Part shown: positions 1 to 7,490 of the stretch, piece after piece
How the letters are laid out: every line of letters starts with the position of its first letter
Numbering within the stretch: position 1 is the stretch's first letter
Assembly (NCBI GenBank): GCA_937960715.1
Contig: CALGOO010000260.1
Coordinates: 1-13,670 of the forward strand
Length of the DNA stretch: 13,670 nt
From: an uncultured Candidatus Competibacteraceae bacterium
GTDB taxonomy: Bacteria > Pseudomonadota > Gammaproteobacteria > Competibacterales > Competibacteraceae
Direction: 5' to 3'
Translations under genes and position numbers: made by a program
Notes under the pieces: generated by a model
What the model saw: the letters and a program-made list of their open reading frames with translations, nothing else
Told to the model about the DNA's origin: nothing
Databases searched by the model: none

Positions 1-19
1 ATGGGCAATCGCCTCGCGT

Positions 20-67
20 TGTTTTAAATATTATAATACTATAACAAATTATAATTTTAAAAAAGGG
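20..67 (+). promoter_or_regulatory. AT-rich leader with possible promoter and RBS upstream of the traX-like gene
   Basis: The stretch is almost pure A/T in an otherwise GC-rich window and contains several TATAAT-like hexamers (for example 32-37 and 50-55), so a -10 element is plausible. No convincing -35 is paired with any of them. An AAGGG at 63-67 could serve as ribosome binding site. A short open frame, closed by TAA at 25-27, enters from the left edge and may be the tail of an upstream gene, but too little is present to identify it. Confidence 0.3.
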
Positions 68-81
68 ATGCGCCATTGATC

Positions 82-609
82 ATGAAACAGATCCCACTGC
101 CCGTTCCGAACTTCTCCAAACAGATTCGAGGTGTGCTCCGCCGTTATCTGCACGCCCGCCGCAACGACCTGCTCGGCCAACACGCCCCACTTTGGACCAT
201 TGATGTCTGGATCGACGCACTGATCGGCGACGTGATTGGGCGAAAAACAGGAGCGACCACCAACAAAGGGGTGGCGCCGGCTCCACGGATCTGGGCCGAG
301 GAGATCGCCCGTCAGCGCCTCACCGCCGCTCGCCTCCGTCGGCGTTACGAAGCCGAAGCGCCTTTCGTGCGCGCGGCGCTGTCAGGGGCGCTCATCAGCG
401 TGGGGATCTTCGGGTATCGCCTGTGGCTCAGCGATGGGAACGGGGCTGGCGCCAGCCTGGGCGCGGGCTTGATGCTCCTGGGGTTGGCCCTGCCGGCCGC
501 CTACCGCTGTTGGCAAATCCGCAGTCGTACTTTCGATACGCCTCACCGGTTCCTTCGGCGGCCCGCTGCATGGTGGCCTTTTCCTCTGCCCACGGATTAT
601 CAACCTTGA
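82..609 (+). CDS. IcmV/TraX-like type IVB conjugation membrane protein
   Basis: This is a 175-residue basic protein with a hydrophilic N-terminal half and two closely spaced membrane segments at about residues 95-112 and 122-140, then a short charged tail. The layout resembles IcmV of the Dot/Icm system and TraX of IncI plasmids: a GYRLW motif after the first membrane segment and a CWQIRSR-like motif after the second. It lies directly before a DotA/TraY gene, and traX-traY is the IncI order. The family is an inner-membrane accessory part of the I-type secretion channel; no enzymatic role is known. ATG at 82 is chosen. A TTG at 76, in frame, sits better (8 bases) from the AAGGG at 63-67 and could be the true start. 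The gene ends 35 bases before traY, so the two are probably co-transcribed. The family call rests on layout and position. Confidence 0.55.
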   Translation: MKQIPLPVPNFSKQIRGVLRRYLHARRNDLLGQHAPLWTIDVWIDALIGDVIGRKTGATTNKGVAPAPRIWAEEIARQRLTAARLRRRYEAEAPFVRAALSGALISVGIFGYRLWLSDGNGAGASLGAGLMLLGLALPAAYRCWQIRSRTFDTPHRFLRRPAAWWPFPLPTDYQP

Positions 610-644
610 TGTCCATCTGCTCCCCCTGCCAGGAGGGTTTTCTC

Positions 645-2840
645 ATGATGAAATTGTTGATCCGCCAGCGCCGGCGCAGGCCATTCCGCTTCCCGTTTCG
701 GTGGTTCATTGGGCTGTTCCTGCTCGCGCCGTTTCTGGCGTTAGCGCAAGATTCCACGTTTTCCCCCGATCAGTTGCAACCCACTCAAGGTGACGTCAGC
801 ACTGCCCTACTACGGAATATTTTGGGATCCGTCGTCGATAAGGTTCGGTTCGCCGGCACGCTCGGAACCGAGGATGCCGGATCGTTCGGTTCGCTGTTTG
901 CCATCGTTAATAGCTTTTTGCTGCTGGCACTGGGCCTGCTGGTATTGGTCAAGGCCCTGGCGGCGATGCTGGACACCGCCCATGAAGGCGAAGCCTTGGG
1001 TCAGGAGCGGTCCACCACCTGGACGCCGGTTCGTTTGGTGATGGCGATGGGTCTGCTGGTACCGATGGTCAATGGCTATAGCTTGGCACAGATCGGGGTG
1101 CTGTGGGTCACCTTGAGCGGCGCGGGATTGGCCGATGCGGTCTGGAGCCAATCCGTCGATCAGTTCACGCAAACCGCGCTCTACACGCAACCGCCACCCC
1201 CCCAAGCCCGTCAGTTGGCCGTGGCCATGCTGGCCTCCAATGTGTGTGAACAGATCGTGACCGACATCCCCGCGCGCGGTAACGCCCAGTACGTCGTGAC
1301 CTTTCAAAGTATCCCAGGTCAGGTGGGGACCGTGAGCGAACGCAGTACCCGCTGGTCCGTGACGGATCTCGGCGAGGCGGCCTGCGGCGGGTATTTGATC
1401 CGTGAGCCGGCCGAGGGCATCGATCCCCGCCAGGGCGCCACCGGCGTTGACGGATTGGATGGTTTTCTTCAATGGGTCATGGATCTACTGGGCTTTGGCG
1501 CCGACGTGCGCCGGGATTTCAGTCAGGCCCTGATGAACGCCCATGACATCAGTGCGTTGGAGATGCGCGACGAACTCAAGCCCTTGGCGACGGCCATCGT
1601 CACCGGCCAAGCCGAGCTGGGCGAGTGTGTGACCATCACCACGGGCACGCTGTCCAGCACGCGCTGCCTCAGTGTGATCGATGCCGCGGCCGAGCATTAC
1701 ACGGCCCGGTTGCAGGGCTTGATTGTCGGCGTAGTCAATGTGACCGGCCAACGGGCGTTCACTGCGTTCAATGAACGCGCCAAGGAAGAGGGTTGGTTGA
1801 CTGCCGGCAGTTGGTTTTACCGGCTGGCTGCCCTGACCGATTACATGAACAAGATGGCCCTGAACGTGCCCGAACCCTATCCCATCCGCATCTGGGAGAA
1901 ACTACCGCGCGAGGACATTGAGACCTACGGTCCGCTGTTCAAGCGCATGGAAACGGTGATCCTGGAAGCGGAAAGCGACGCTGGTCTGGGTCTGACCGGC
2001 GGTGATCCGAACAACAGCATGATCGATGACGTGTCGCGGGGCTTTCTGCGCGCTACCCTGGATTGGATCACGCAGTCCCTGATCGGGAAGACCCATCCGA
2101 TCTTTGCGATTTCCTGGATCGGTCATGCCCTGATCGCGGTGGTGCTGACCGCCTTGGGCGTGGTCGGCATCGGCAAGCTGGTGATCACCACCACGGGCGC
2201 GGGCCGACTGGCGAAAACCCTGGGTGGGATGACCGATCTGATCACCGGGGCTAATGCCTCCGAGGGATTCAGCATGGTCAGTCTGGTGTTCGGGATCATC
2301 GTGCTGGCGCTGCTGGGTTTTGCCCTGACGGCGGCGATTTACCTACCGATGGCGCCGTTCATCATCTGGACACTGGCCCTTTTACACTGGTTGTTTCTCG
2401 TGTTCGAAGCGTTGCTGGCCGTGCCGATTTGGGCGCTCTGGCACATCAAGAACGGCAAAGGTTTGACGGCAGAGACCATGAACGGCTGGCTGCTGCTGTT
2501 CGCCTTGCTATTGCGACCTACCCTGATGCTATTCGGCCTGTTGGGGGCCACGGTCATCAGTTACCATCTGCTTTCATTGATCACCGGCGCGTTCACTGTG
2601 GCGGCGATCAACGCCGCTAGCGGCAATACCACCGGCCCGGTGATCCTGATCGGGTTGTTGATCCTGTTCATCCTGCTGGCGGTGGACTTGACGCTCAGGA
2701 CGTTTTCCCTGGTGCATCGGCTGCCCGATTTCGTGTTCCGCTGGAACCCTGGAATCGGCGTTGGAGCATCAGGAATTGCAGCATGGCGTTCGCCATGCCC
2801 TCGCCGAGGCCAAGCAAACCGGGCTGAACGTGGTGGGTAA
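645..2840 (+). CDS. traY: DotA/TraY family type IVB conjugal transfer membrane protein (3' end frameshifted)
   Basis: This is a large polytopic inner-membrane protein of the I-type (IncI/Dot-Icm) type IV secretion system. ATG at 645 is preceded by a strong AGGAGGG at 631-637. The protein starts with a basic stretch and a signal-like hydrophobic segment ending LALA-Q near residue 34. Next come a hydrophobic segment and the family block with NTA-like DTAHEGEALG, then PVRLVMAMGLLVPMVNGYS and a DAVW motif. A periplasmic-type domain follows, with several Cys residues and the FYRLA segment. The C-terminal half carries five or more membrane helices. After RLPDFVFRW the frame degenerates and stops at 2840. 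Skipping one base in the CCC at 2747-2749 restores a sensible hydrophilic tail to a TGA at 2914-2916, giving about 756 residues, close to the usual TraY size. The upstream neighbour is traX-like. An apparent longer open frame starting at 423 is overlap with traX and is not used. Confidence 0.85.
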   Translation: MMKLLIRQRRRRPFRFPFRWFIGLFLLAPFLALAQDSTFSPDQLQPTQGDVSTALLRNILGSVVDKVRFAGTLGTEDAGSFGSLFAIVNSFLLLALGLLVLVKALAAMLDTAHEGEALGQERSTTWTPVRLVMAMGLLVPMVNGYSLAQIGVLWVTLSGAGLADAVWSQSVDQFTQTALYTQPPPPQARQLAVAMLASNVCEQIVTDIPARGNAQYVVTFQSIPGQVGTVSERSTRWSVTDLGEAACGGYLIREPAEGIDPRQGATGVDGLDGFLQWVMDLLGFGADVRRDFSQALMNAHDISALEMRDELKPLATAIVTGQAELGECVTITTGTLSSTRCLSVIDAAAEHYTARLQGLIVGVVNVTGQRAFTAFNERAKEEGWLTAGSWFYRLAALTDYMNKMALNVPEPYPIRIWEKLPREDIETYGPLFKRMETVILEAESDAGLGLTGGDPNNSMIDDVSRGFLRATLDWITQSLIGKTHPIFAISWIGHALIAVVLTALGVVGIGKLVITTTGAGRLAKTLGGMTDLITGANASEGFSMVSLVFGIIVLALLGFALTAAIYLPMAPFIIWTLALLHWLFLVFEALLAVPIWALWHIKNGKGLTAETMNGWLLLFALLLRPTLMLFGLLGATVISYHLLSLITGAFTVAAINAASGNTTGPVILIGLLILFILLAVDLTLRTFSLVHRLPDFVFRWNPGIGVGASGIAAWRSPCPRRGQANRAERGG

Positions 2841-2916
2841 TCTGACGGGTAACTCGCCGAAAACGGCTCATGGCGCAGCGAAGGTGAAGCCGATGGATGG
2901 TGGGAAAGATTCCTGA
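2747..2916 (+). other. Out-of-frame C-terminal tail of the DotA/TraY gene
   Basis: Read in the frame beginning with the codon CTG at 2749-2751, this stretch encodes LESALEHQELQHGVRHAL and continues for about 55 residues to TGA at 2914-2916. It is hydrophilic, helix-prone, and has the base use expected of coding DNA. It fits as the missing cytoplasmic tail of the preceding gene. The junction lies in TGGAACCCTGG, where one extra C would explain the shift. A sequencing error, a real mutation or programmed slippage could each produce it; a three-base C run is a weak slip site, so the last is least likely. Confidence 0.6.
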
Positions 2917-2920
2917 AAGT

Positions 2921-3205
2921 TTAAACAGGCTTCATGCTGCTAAGGATCGGGAAATATCTCGACTGATAGATCGCATTTCGAGTGTTGTAGTCGCCAAGGA
3001 TGGCTTGAATATTCTGCCAATCGTTGGCGTCATACGCTGCGACTAGCGCGTCGATGATTGCCTTACGACCCTGATTCGCTGCCGCCTGTTCGGCCAACTG
3101 CTCTTGCAGTTCCCGCGTCTGAAACACGGTCTGCTCCATCCATTGTTCGTGGTTTCGCTGGTTGCGCGCCAGAAGAAAATGATCGACAGGACTCAGGCCA
3201 CTCAT
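2921..3205 (-). CDS. Small helical protein of unknown function, convergent with traY
   Basis: The 94-residue protein is soluble, with no membrane segment or signal peptide. Its middle (about residues 15-50) is rich in Glu, Gln and Ala and should form an amphipathic helix or coiled coil; the C-terminal part contains a YDANDWQNIQAIL stretch and a Tyr-rich end. The start is well supported: AAGGAGG lies just upstream of the ATG at 3205-3203. The gene is transcribed toward traY and its stop is four bases from the restored traY stop, so the two converge tightly. IncI plasmids carry an exclusion gene after traY, but that gene has the same strand as traY and I see no resemblance here. I do not recognise the family. 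Confidence 0.6.
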   Translation of the reverse strand: MSGLSPVDHFLLARNQRNHEQWMEQTVFQTRELQEQLAEQAAANQGRKAIIDALVAAYDANDWQNIQAILGDYNTRNAIYQSRYFPILSSMKPV

Positions 3206-3235
3206 GGGATGCCTCCTTGTTCAAGAGAGGATTCA

Positions 3236-3267
3236 TTCACATCAGAAAATGAGTCTGTTGTCAACAG
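3236..3267 (-). promoter_or_regulatory. Candidate promoter with overlapping palindrome for the 94-residue gene
   Basis: On the minus strand a perfect TTGACA (3264-3259) is followed 17 bases later by TGTGAA (3241-3236), a weak -10. The -35 lies inside a 13-base inverted repeat CTGTTG-T-CAACAG (3255-3267), which could be an operator for a dimeric repressor. The spacing to the gene start at 3205 is reasonable. The -10 matches consensus at only three positions, so the call is tentative. Confidence 0.3.
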
Positions 3268-3336
3268 CTAAAAATCCTCGCGCTCGGGTTTCGCAAACAC
3301 GATGGCTACCCACGCCGACGGATCAACGACAATCAT
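3268..3336 (-). pseudogene. VapC (PIN-domain toxin) N-terminal fragment
   Basis: A 22-codon frame begins ATG at 3336-3334 and reads MIVVDPSAWVAIVFAKPERE, then stops at TAG (3270-3268). This is the standard beginning of VapC PIN-domain ribonucleases, including the first catalytic Asp (residue 5), the SAxVAI strand-helix turn and the PER/PE motif. VapC proteins are usually about 130 residues, so only the first sixth is left. A TGA overlaps the ATG (ATGA), the typical vapBC junction, but no antitoxin is recognisable upstream. It is best read as the remnant of a toxin-antitoxin pair, truncated when neighbouring DNA was replaced. The match is by motif recognition only. Confidence 0.5.
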
Positions 3337-3509
3337 TGGGGCAGACCCAGCATGAGGATTCCCCATGAATAGATATATCAATATACATCACACTATCACC
3401 GAAACGGAGACCTTCTCACTCAGGCGCCAGAACCCGCCGAATGCAGCACCTGTCCAAGTTTTGACGGTATCTTGCCCGAGGCGAGCCCTGCCACCGAGAG
3501 AAAAATCCG

Positions 3510-4973
3510 ATGAGAGCCACCCGCCGGCGTCGACAGAAAAAAGCCTATATCCCCACCGACCTCAATGAAGAGCAAGCCTGTGCGGTGGCCCAACTCATGA
3601 TGGCGATCGATCGGGGTGATCCCGTCGGTCGGTTACTGGGCTTCGCGGGAACGGGCAAGAGTTACGCCACGGTGCGGTTGCTGCGCGCCTACGCGCATGA
3701 ACGCCCGGTCCTGCTCTGTGCCCCCACCAATAAAGCCACCGCCGTCTTGCGGCACATGGCGCATGAGATTGGCGGGAACATCGAGGCGACCACCCTCCAT
3801 AAAGCCCTGGGACTGCGCCCGGACGTGGACGAAGACCGAGGCCGCCTGATCCTGAAGCGGGTCAAAGCGCCGGATATTCCGGTAAACGCCTTGGTGTTGA
3901 TCGACGAGGCCAGCATGATTGATTCGGTCTTGCTGCGCTTTATCCAGCAGGGATTGCAGCAGGCCCACGCCCAAGCGATTTACTGTGGTGATCCGTGCCA
4001 ACTGCCGCCCGTATTCGAGAAGGAATCGCCGGCTTTTACCGGGCCTGGCGTCACAGTCTGCCTCACCCACATTGTTCGTCAAGCAGCGGATCATCCCATT
4101 CTCGCCATGACCGCAAAGATCCGGGCGGCGATGGATGGCGACGCGGTGCCCACGTTTGCCACGCAGTCACACGCCGCCGGAAGTTTGATCCGGTTGGAAC
4201 CAGCGGACTTTGAAAGCACGCTCCTGGCATCCTTTACCAGCGCCGCCTATCAGGACGATCCGGATCATTGCCGGGTGCTGGCGTGGACCAACGAACGCAC
4301 GCGCGCCTACAATCAGCTCATCAGACGGACGCTGCTCGGCGCCGAAGCCGATCAGCAGTCGCTCCTACCCGGTGAAAAGGTCGTCGCCTGCACGCCCATT
4401 CCGAGAGGCCGGGTGCATATCGGTGACGTCCTGACCGTGGTGGAAGCGGCGCCGGTCCACCATTTCGGTATTCCCGCCTATCGCGCCCAGGTGATGACCG
4501 AAACCGGTCACGCGCGGGAGATGTTCGTGGTCCGCCCGGAGGGGTTCCCGGCGTATCGCGAGCAACTCTCGACGTTGGTCAAAACCGCGCAGGCGCTCCA
4601 AAAGCGCATCGGCCAGTTGAGCGATCAGGAGGATCAGGCGCGCCGCGAGGCGTGGGTCACGTTCTTTGCCTTCAAGGATTCCGCGTTTTGCGACCTGCGC
4701 CCGATCCATGCCAGCACCGTGCATAAGAGCCAAGGCTCGACCTATCAAACGGTGTTTGTCGATCTGTCCGATATTGGCCGCAACACCCGCCGGGATGTCC
4801 TGCTGCGTTTGCTCTACGTGGCGTTAACCCGAGCGCGAGGTGATGTGGTCGTCACCGGTGCATTACCGGAACGGCTGTATCAATCCGCAACCGACTTTGA
4901 CGGGGATCGTGAGGATCGTGAAGAAGGCGAGAAAGACGTCGAAATCAATGGATCATCAGATGGGGTTTTCTAG
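3510..4973 (+). CDS. SF1 DNA helicase, RecD/Dda-like
   Basis: This 487-residue protein is an ATP-driven DNA helicase of the SF1B (RecD/Dda) type. All core motifs are visible: Walker A GFAGTGKS (44-51), motif Ia APTNKATAVL (71-80), Walker B LVLIDEASMID (128-138), motif III GDPCQLPPV (160-168), VRQ motif IV (about 189-191), motif V HKSQGST (405-411) and motif VI LYVALTRAR (435-443). An insert with a charged helix (about 350-385) separates the two halves, as in proteins of this group. The length suits a stand-alone Dda-like enzyme rather than full RecD. The very basic N-terminus may bind DNA; the acidic tail is not conserved core. ATG at 3510 has only a weak GAGAG before it. Mobile elements often carry such helicases; it could serve element replication or act in defence. 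No partner nuclease is adjacent. Confidence 0.85.
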   Translation: MRATRRRRQKKAYIPTDLNEEQACAVAQLMMAIDRGDPVGRLLGFAGTGKSYATVRLLRAYAHERPVLLCAPTNKATAVLRHMAHEIGGNIEATTLHKALGLRPDVDEDRGRLILKRVKAPDIPVNALVLIDEASMIDSVLLRFIQQGLQQAHAQAIYCGDPCQLPPVFEKESPAFTGPGVTVCLTHIVRQAADHPILAMTAKIRAAMDGDAVPTFATQSHAAGSLIRLEPADFESTLLASFTSAAYQDDPDHCRVLAWTNERTRAYNQLIRRTLLGAEADQQSLLPGEKVVACTPIPRGRVHIGDVLTVVEAAPVHHFGIPAYRAQVMTETGHAREMFVVRPEGFPAYREQLSTLVKTAQALQKRIGQLSDQEDQARREAWVTFFAFKDSAFCDLRPIHASTVHKSQGSTYQTVFVDLSDIGRNTRRDVLLRLLYVALTRARGDVVVTGALPERLYQSATDFDGDREDREEGEKDVEINGSSDGVF

Positions 4974-5123
4974 ACAGAAAAGACGATTGGCATGAAAGTA
5001 AACGGGTGAAACAGCTTCTGTTAAGTTTTGTTACTATATTTTCCATCTGGAACCCCCCATTTAGCTTGTGTAAGGGTTAAACCGTGAATAGACAGAAAGA
5101 TCACTTAGGAACGGATTCCCGCC
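4974..5123 (+). promoter_or_regulatory. Leader region upstream of the STAND gene, with AT-rich promoter-like stretch
   Basis: The gap is more AT-rich than its surroundings, especially 5020-5045, where TACTAT (5032-5037) could be a -10; no good -35 is paired with it. Two weak 5-bp hairpins occur (AACAG/CTGTT at 5010-5022 and TTCCA/TGGAA at 5041-5052). The position suggests the promoter of the conflict-gene cluster. The ribosome binding site of the next gene is poor (TAGGA at 5106-5110, 13 bases from the ATG). Confidence 0.25.
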
Positions 5124-7457
5124 ATGGTTGCTCTGGATAGAACCACACAACAGGAATTGCTGATTTTACTAGCCCCTCTCATGGGCGGTCAGGAAGAGCG
5201 CCGAGCGTTGCTTAGCTTGGCGCTGGGCGCGAACTGTCCATTGCTGAACCGGATTGATTACGGCGGCCCCGCAGAACCGTTTATTCTCAAGATGATTGCC
5301 GCACTGGCGGACTTCGGTGAGATCGAGGCCGGTGAGCCCGCCTTAGGGGCGCTGCTCGAAGTCGTTCGGGAACGCGTGGGATTGGATCGACAAACCCGCA
5401 TCGATGCCTTGCGGCCACTGCTGGCCCGTCCACCGACGTTCCTACCGCCAACGGTCGGCGCGTCATCCCCTCCTCCGCTGCACCTGCGGATATTCCTCGC
5501 TTCGCCGGGCGATGTCGCGAACGAACGCGCCCTGGCGTTGAAAGTCTTTGAGCAACTGCAATACGATCCGTTGCTGCGCGGCCGCATCACCGTCGAGACC
5601 GTGGCTTGGGACAAGCCAGGCGCGGGCACGCCGATGCTGGCGACGCTCACACCGCAAGCGGCCATTGCCCTGGGCCTCCCCAAACCCTCCGAGTGCGATA
5701 TTGTCATCGTCATCCTCTGGTCGCGCATCGGCACCGCATTACCGAAAAACTGGAAAAAACCCGACGGTCGTCCTTATCTGTCGGGTACCGATTGGGAGTA
5801 CCACGATGCCTTGCAGGCAGCGGAGCAGCACGGCAAGCCGGAAATTCTCGTGTACCGCCGTGGTGAAAAGCGGTTACTCGATCCGGACGAAGACGGTTTC
5901 GAGGAAAAATGCCGACAATGGCAACAGATCAAGCAATTCTTCGCCGCCTTTCAGGAACCCGATGGATCGATCAAGCGGGGTTATAACGCCTACCACATCC
6001 CAGAAGAGTTTCGCAGCCAGCTTGATCTCCATCTGCGGGAATTGGTCCGCCGCCGGCTGGACGCGCATGCGGCCAGCGTCGTCACCGAATCGATTCAACC
6101 CGTTGCGGCGAATGAGAAATTCCCCCTCTGGGAAGGCTCGCCCTTCCCCGGTCTACGCGCTTTTACGCTGCGGGATGCCCCCATTTTCTTTGGCCGAGGC
6201 CGAGAGACCGACGCACTGCTCCACCGGTTAGCTGATCCTGGCAACCGCTTTATCGCCGTGGTGGGTGCTTCCGGTTCGGGTAAATCCTCCCTGGTCGCCG
6301 CGGGTTTACTGCCCCGGCTAAAAGATCAAGCCGTCTGGACACGCTTCACGCCGGGTGGAGCCGACGGTCATCCGTTGCGTGCCTTGGCCGAGGCGCTTGC
6401 GGAGAGGCGGAACGCGCGTTCCGTCGACGACCTGGAAAAACAATGCTGCGCCGATCCCGATGGATTAGCTGAGTTGACCGCCGAAATACTGAAAGACCAG
6501 CCGGATACCGTTGAATGGCTGCTGTTCATCGACCAGTTCGAAGAACTGTTCACGCTGGTTCCGGAAACCTCTCGCCGCGCCTTCATCACTTGGCTGGCCG
6601 CCAGCCTCCACACTCCGCGGGTACGGGTGGTGGCTACCCTGCGGGCCGATTTCTACGCGGCCTGCGTGAATGACGGGGGGCTGACGGAGTTACTACGGAG
6701 CGGGTCCTTTCCTCTCGCTGCGCCCGACCTCGGCACGCTTTACGAAATGATCACCGGACCGGCGGAACGGGCCGGACTTACCTTCGAGACAGGGCTGGCC
6801 GCCCAATTGCTCGCGGATACCGGCACCGAACCCGGCAATCTGGCGCTGCTGGCCTTCGCGCTCGCCGAACTCTATCAGGCTAAAACCGACGACGGGCGGC
6901 TGACCATGGCCGACTACCGGAGTTTCGGAGGCGTTCCCGGAGCCATCGGCCAACGGGCGGAAGCTATTTTCAGCACGCTCAAACCCGACATTCGGGCCAA
7001 GATTGGCGAAGTGTTCCGGGATCTGGTGGACGTCGACGAGCGCGGCGTGGCGACCCGCCGCCGGACGCTGCTCAGCCAAGTCACCCATTGCGCAGCCACC
7101 AGAACGCTGGTTCAAGCGTTCAGGGAAGCGCGCCTGCTGGTCACGGATGAAAGTCAAGCGCATGAACCGGTCATCGAAGTGGCCCACGAAGCCCTATTCA
7201 GAAGCTGGCCCCGGCTTGAGCGTTGGGTGCAGGAGACCGCTGATGATCACCGGTTGCGGCGTCAGATCACTCAACTAGCCGCCTACTGGGAAGCTCATGA
7301 GCGTCTTGACGAACACCGTTGGCCGGATAACCGGGTTCAAGAAGTTCTCAGGATGCTGGAGCACCTGGGCTTGCAAGCCGAGCGTTTCTCAGCATTGGAG
7401 CGGGATTTTCTCGGCCCGCTCGATTGCAACCGGATGTTGGCGGAACTGAACAATTAA
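5124..7457 (+). CDS. EAD - DUF4062 - nSTAND1 NTPase (signalling NTPase of a conflict system)
   Basis: The 777-residue protein has three parts. Residues ~8-90 form a helical effector-associated-domain (EAD)-like module, related to those of the next two proteins. Residues ~119-310 are a DUF4062-like alpha/beta domain, seen in RIFLASPGDVANERALA, SECDIVIVILWSRIG and GTDWEYHDAL. Residues ~338-700 form an nSTAND1 NTPase: FPGLRAF and FFGRGRE lead-in, Walker A GASGSGKSS (381-389), Walker B WLLFIDQFEELF (465-476) and VATLRADFY. STAND NTPases are held inactive and oligomerise with ATP when a ligand binds their C-terminal sensor. Here the expected sensor, an FGE-like domain, lies immediately downstream in the same frame, separated only by TAA at 7455-7457. 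Homologues as I know them are single chains through this junction, so this may be a nonsense-split gene. ATG at 5124 is the best start. Confidence 0.85.
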   Translation: MVALDRTTQQELLILLAPLMGGQEERRALLSLALGANCPLLNRIDYGGPAEPFILKMIAALADFGEIEAGEPALGALLEVVRERVGLDRQTRIDALRPLLARPPTFLPPTVGASSPPPLHLRIFLASPGDVANERALALKVFEQLQYDPLLRGRITVETVAWDKPGAGTPMLATLTPQAAIALGLPKPSECDIVIVILWSRIGTALPKNWKKPDGRPYLSGTDWEYHDALQAAEQHGKPEILVYRRGEKRLLDPDEDGFEEKCRQWQQIKQFFAAFQEPDGSIKRGYNAYHIPEEFRSQLDLHLRELVRRRLDAHAASVVTESIQPVAANEKFPLWEGSPFPGLRAFTLRDAPIFFGRGRETDALLHRLADPGNRFIAVVGASGSGKSSLVAAGLLPRLKDQAVWTRFTPGGADGHPLRALAEALAERRNARSVDDLEKQCCADPDGLAELTAEILKDQPDTVEWLLFIDQFEELFTLVPETSRRAFITWLAASLHTPRVRVVATLRADFYAACVNDGGLTELLRSGSFPLAAPDLGTLYEMITGPAERAGLTFETGLAAQLLADTGTEPGNLALLAFALAELYQAKTDDGRLTMADYRSFGGVPGAIGQRAEAIFSTLKPDIRAKIGEVFRDLVDVDERGVATRRRTLLSQVTHCAATRTLVQAFREARLLVTDESQAHEPVIEVAHEALFRSWPRLERWVQETADDHRLRRQITQLAAYWEAHERLDEHRWPDNRVQEVLRMLEHLGLQAERFSALERDFLGPLDCNRMLAELNN

Positions 7458-7490
7458 AAGACTACCCACAAGCAGCGGGCGATCATCGGC

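Larger units (their letters stand above)
3206..3509. other. Gene-poor gap between the small convergent gene and the helicase gene
   Basis: This 304-base stretch holds the candidate promoter and palindrome (3236-3267) and the VapC fragment (3268-3336). The remainder (3337-3509) contains an AT-rich segment around 3368-3392. I see no convincing terminator, tRNA or further gene. A 67-codon open frame starting at 3365 runs into the helicase gene in another frame and has no family features. The helicase promoter should lie here but I cannot place it. Confidence 0.5.

Noticed and set aside
423..644. Long open frame starting upstream of the traY ATG
   Set aside because: It overlaps the traX-like gene in another frame and lacks family sequence. 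The signal-like N-terminus and the AGGAGGG ribosome site support ATG 645.
3365..3568. 67-codon open frame before the helicase gene
   Set aside because: No recognisable family, no ribosome site, Arg/Pro-rich out-of-frame composition, and it overlaps the helicase start.
4971..5098. Direct repeat TAGACAGAAA at 4971-4980 and 5089-5098
   Set aside because: Ten bases in AT-rich DNA, only two copies and no bordering mobile gene; chance is likely, and an attachment-site reading has no support.
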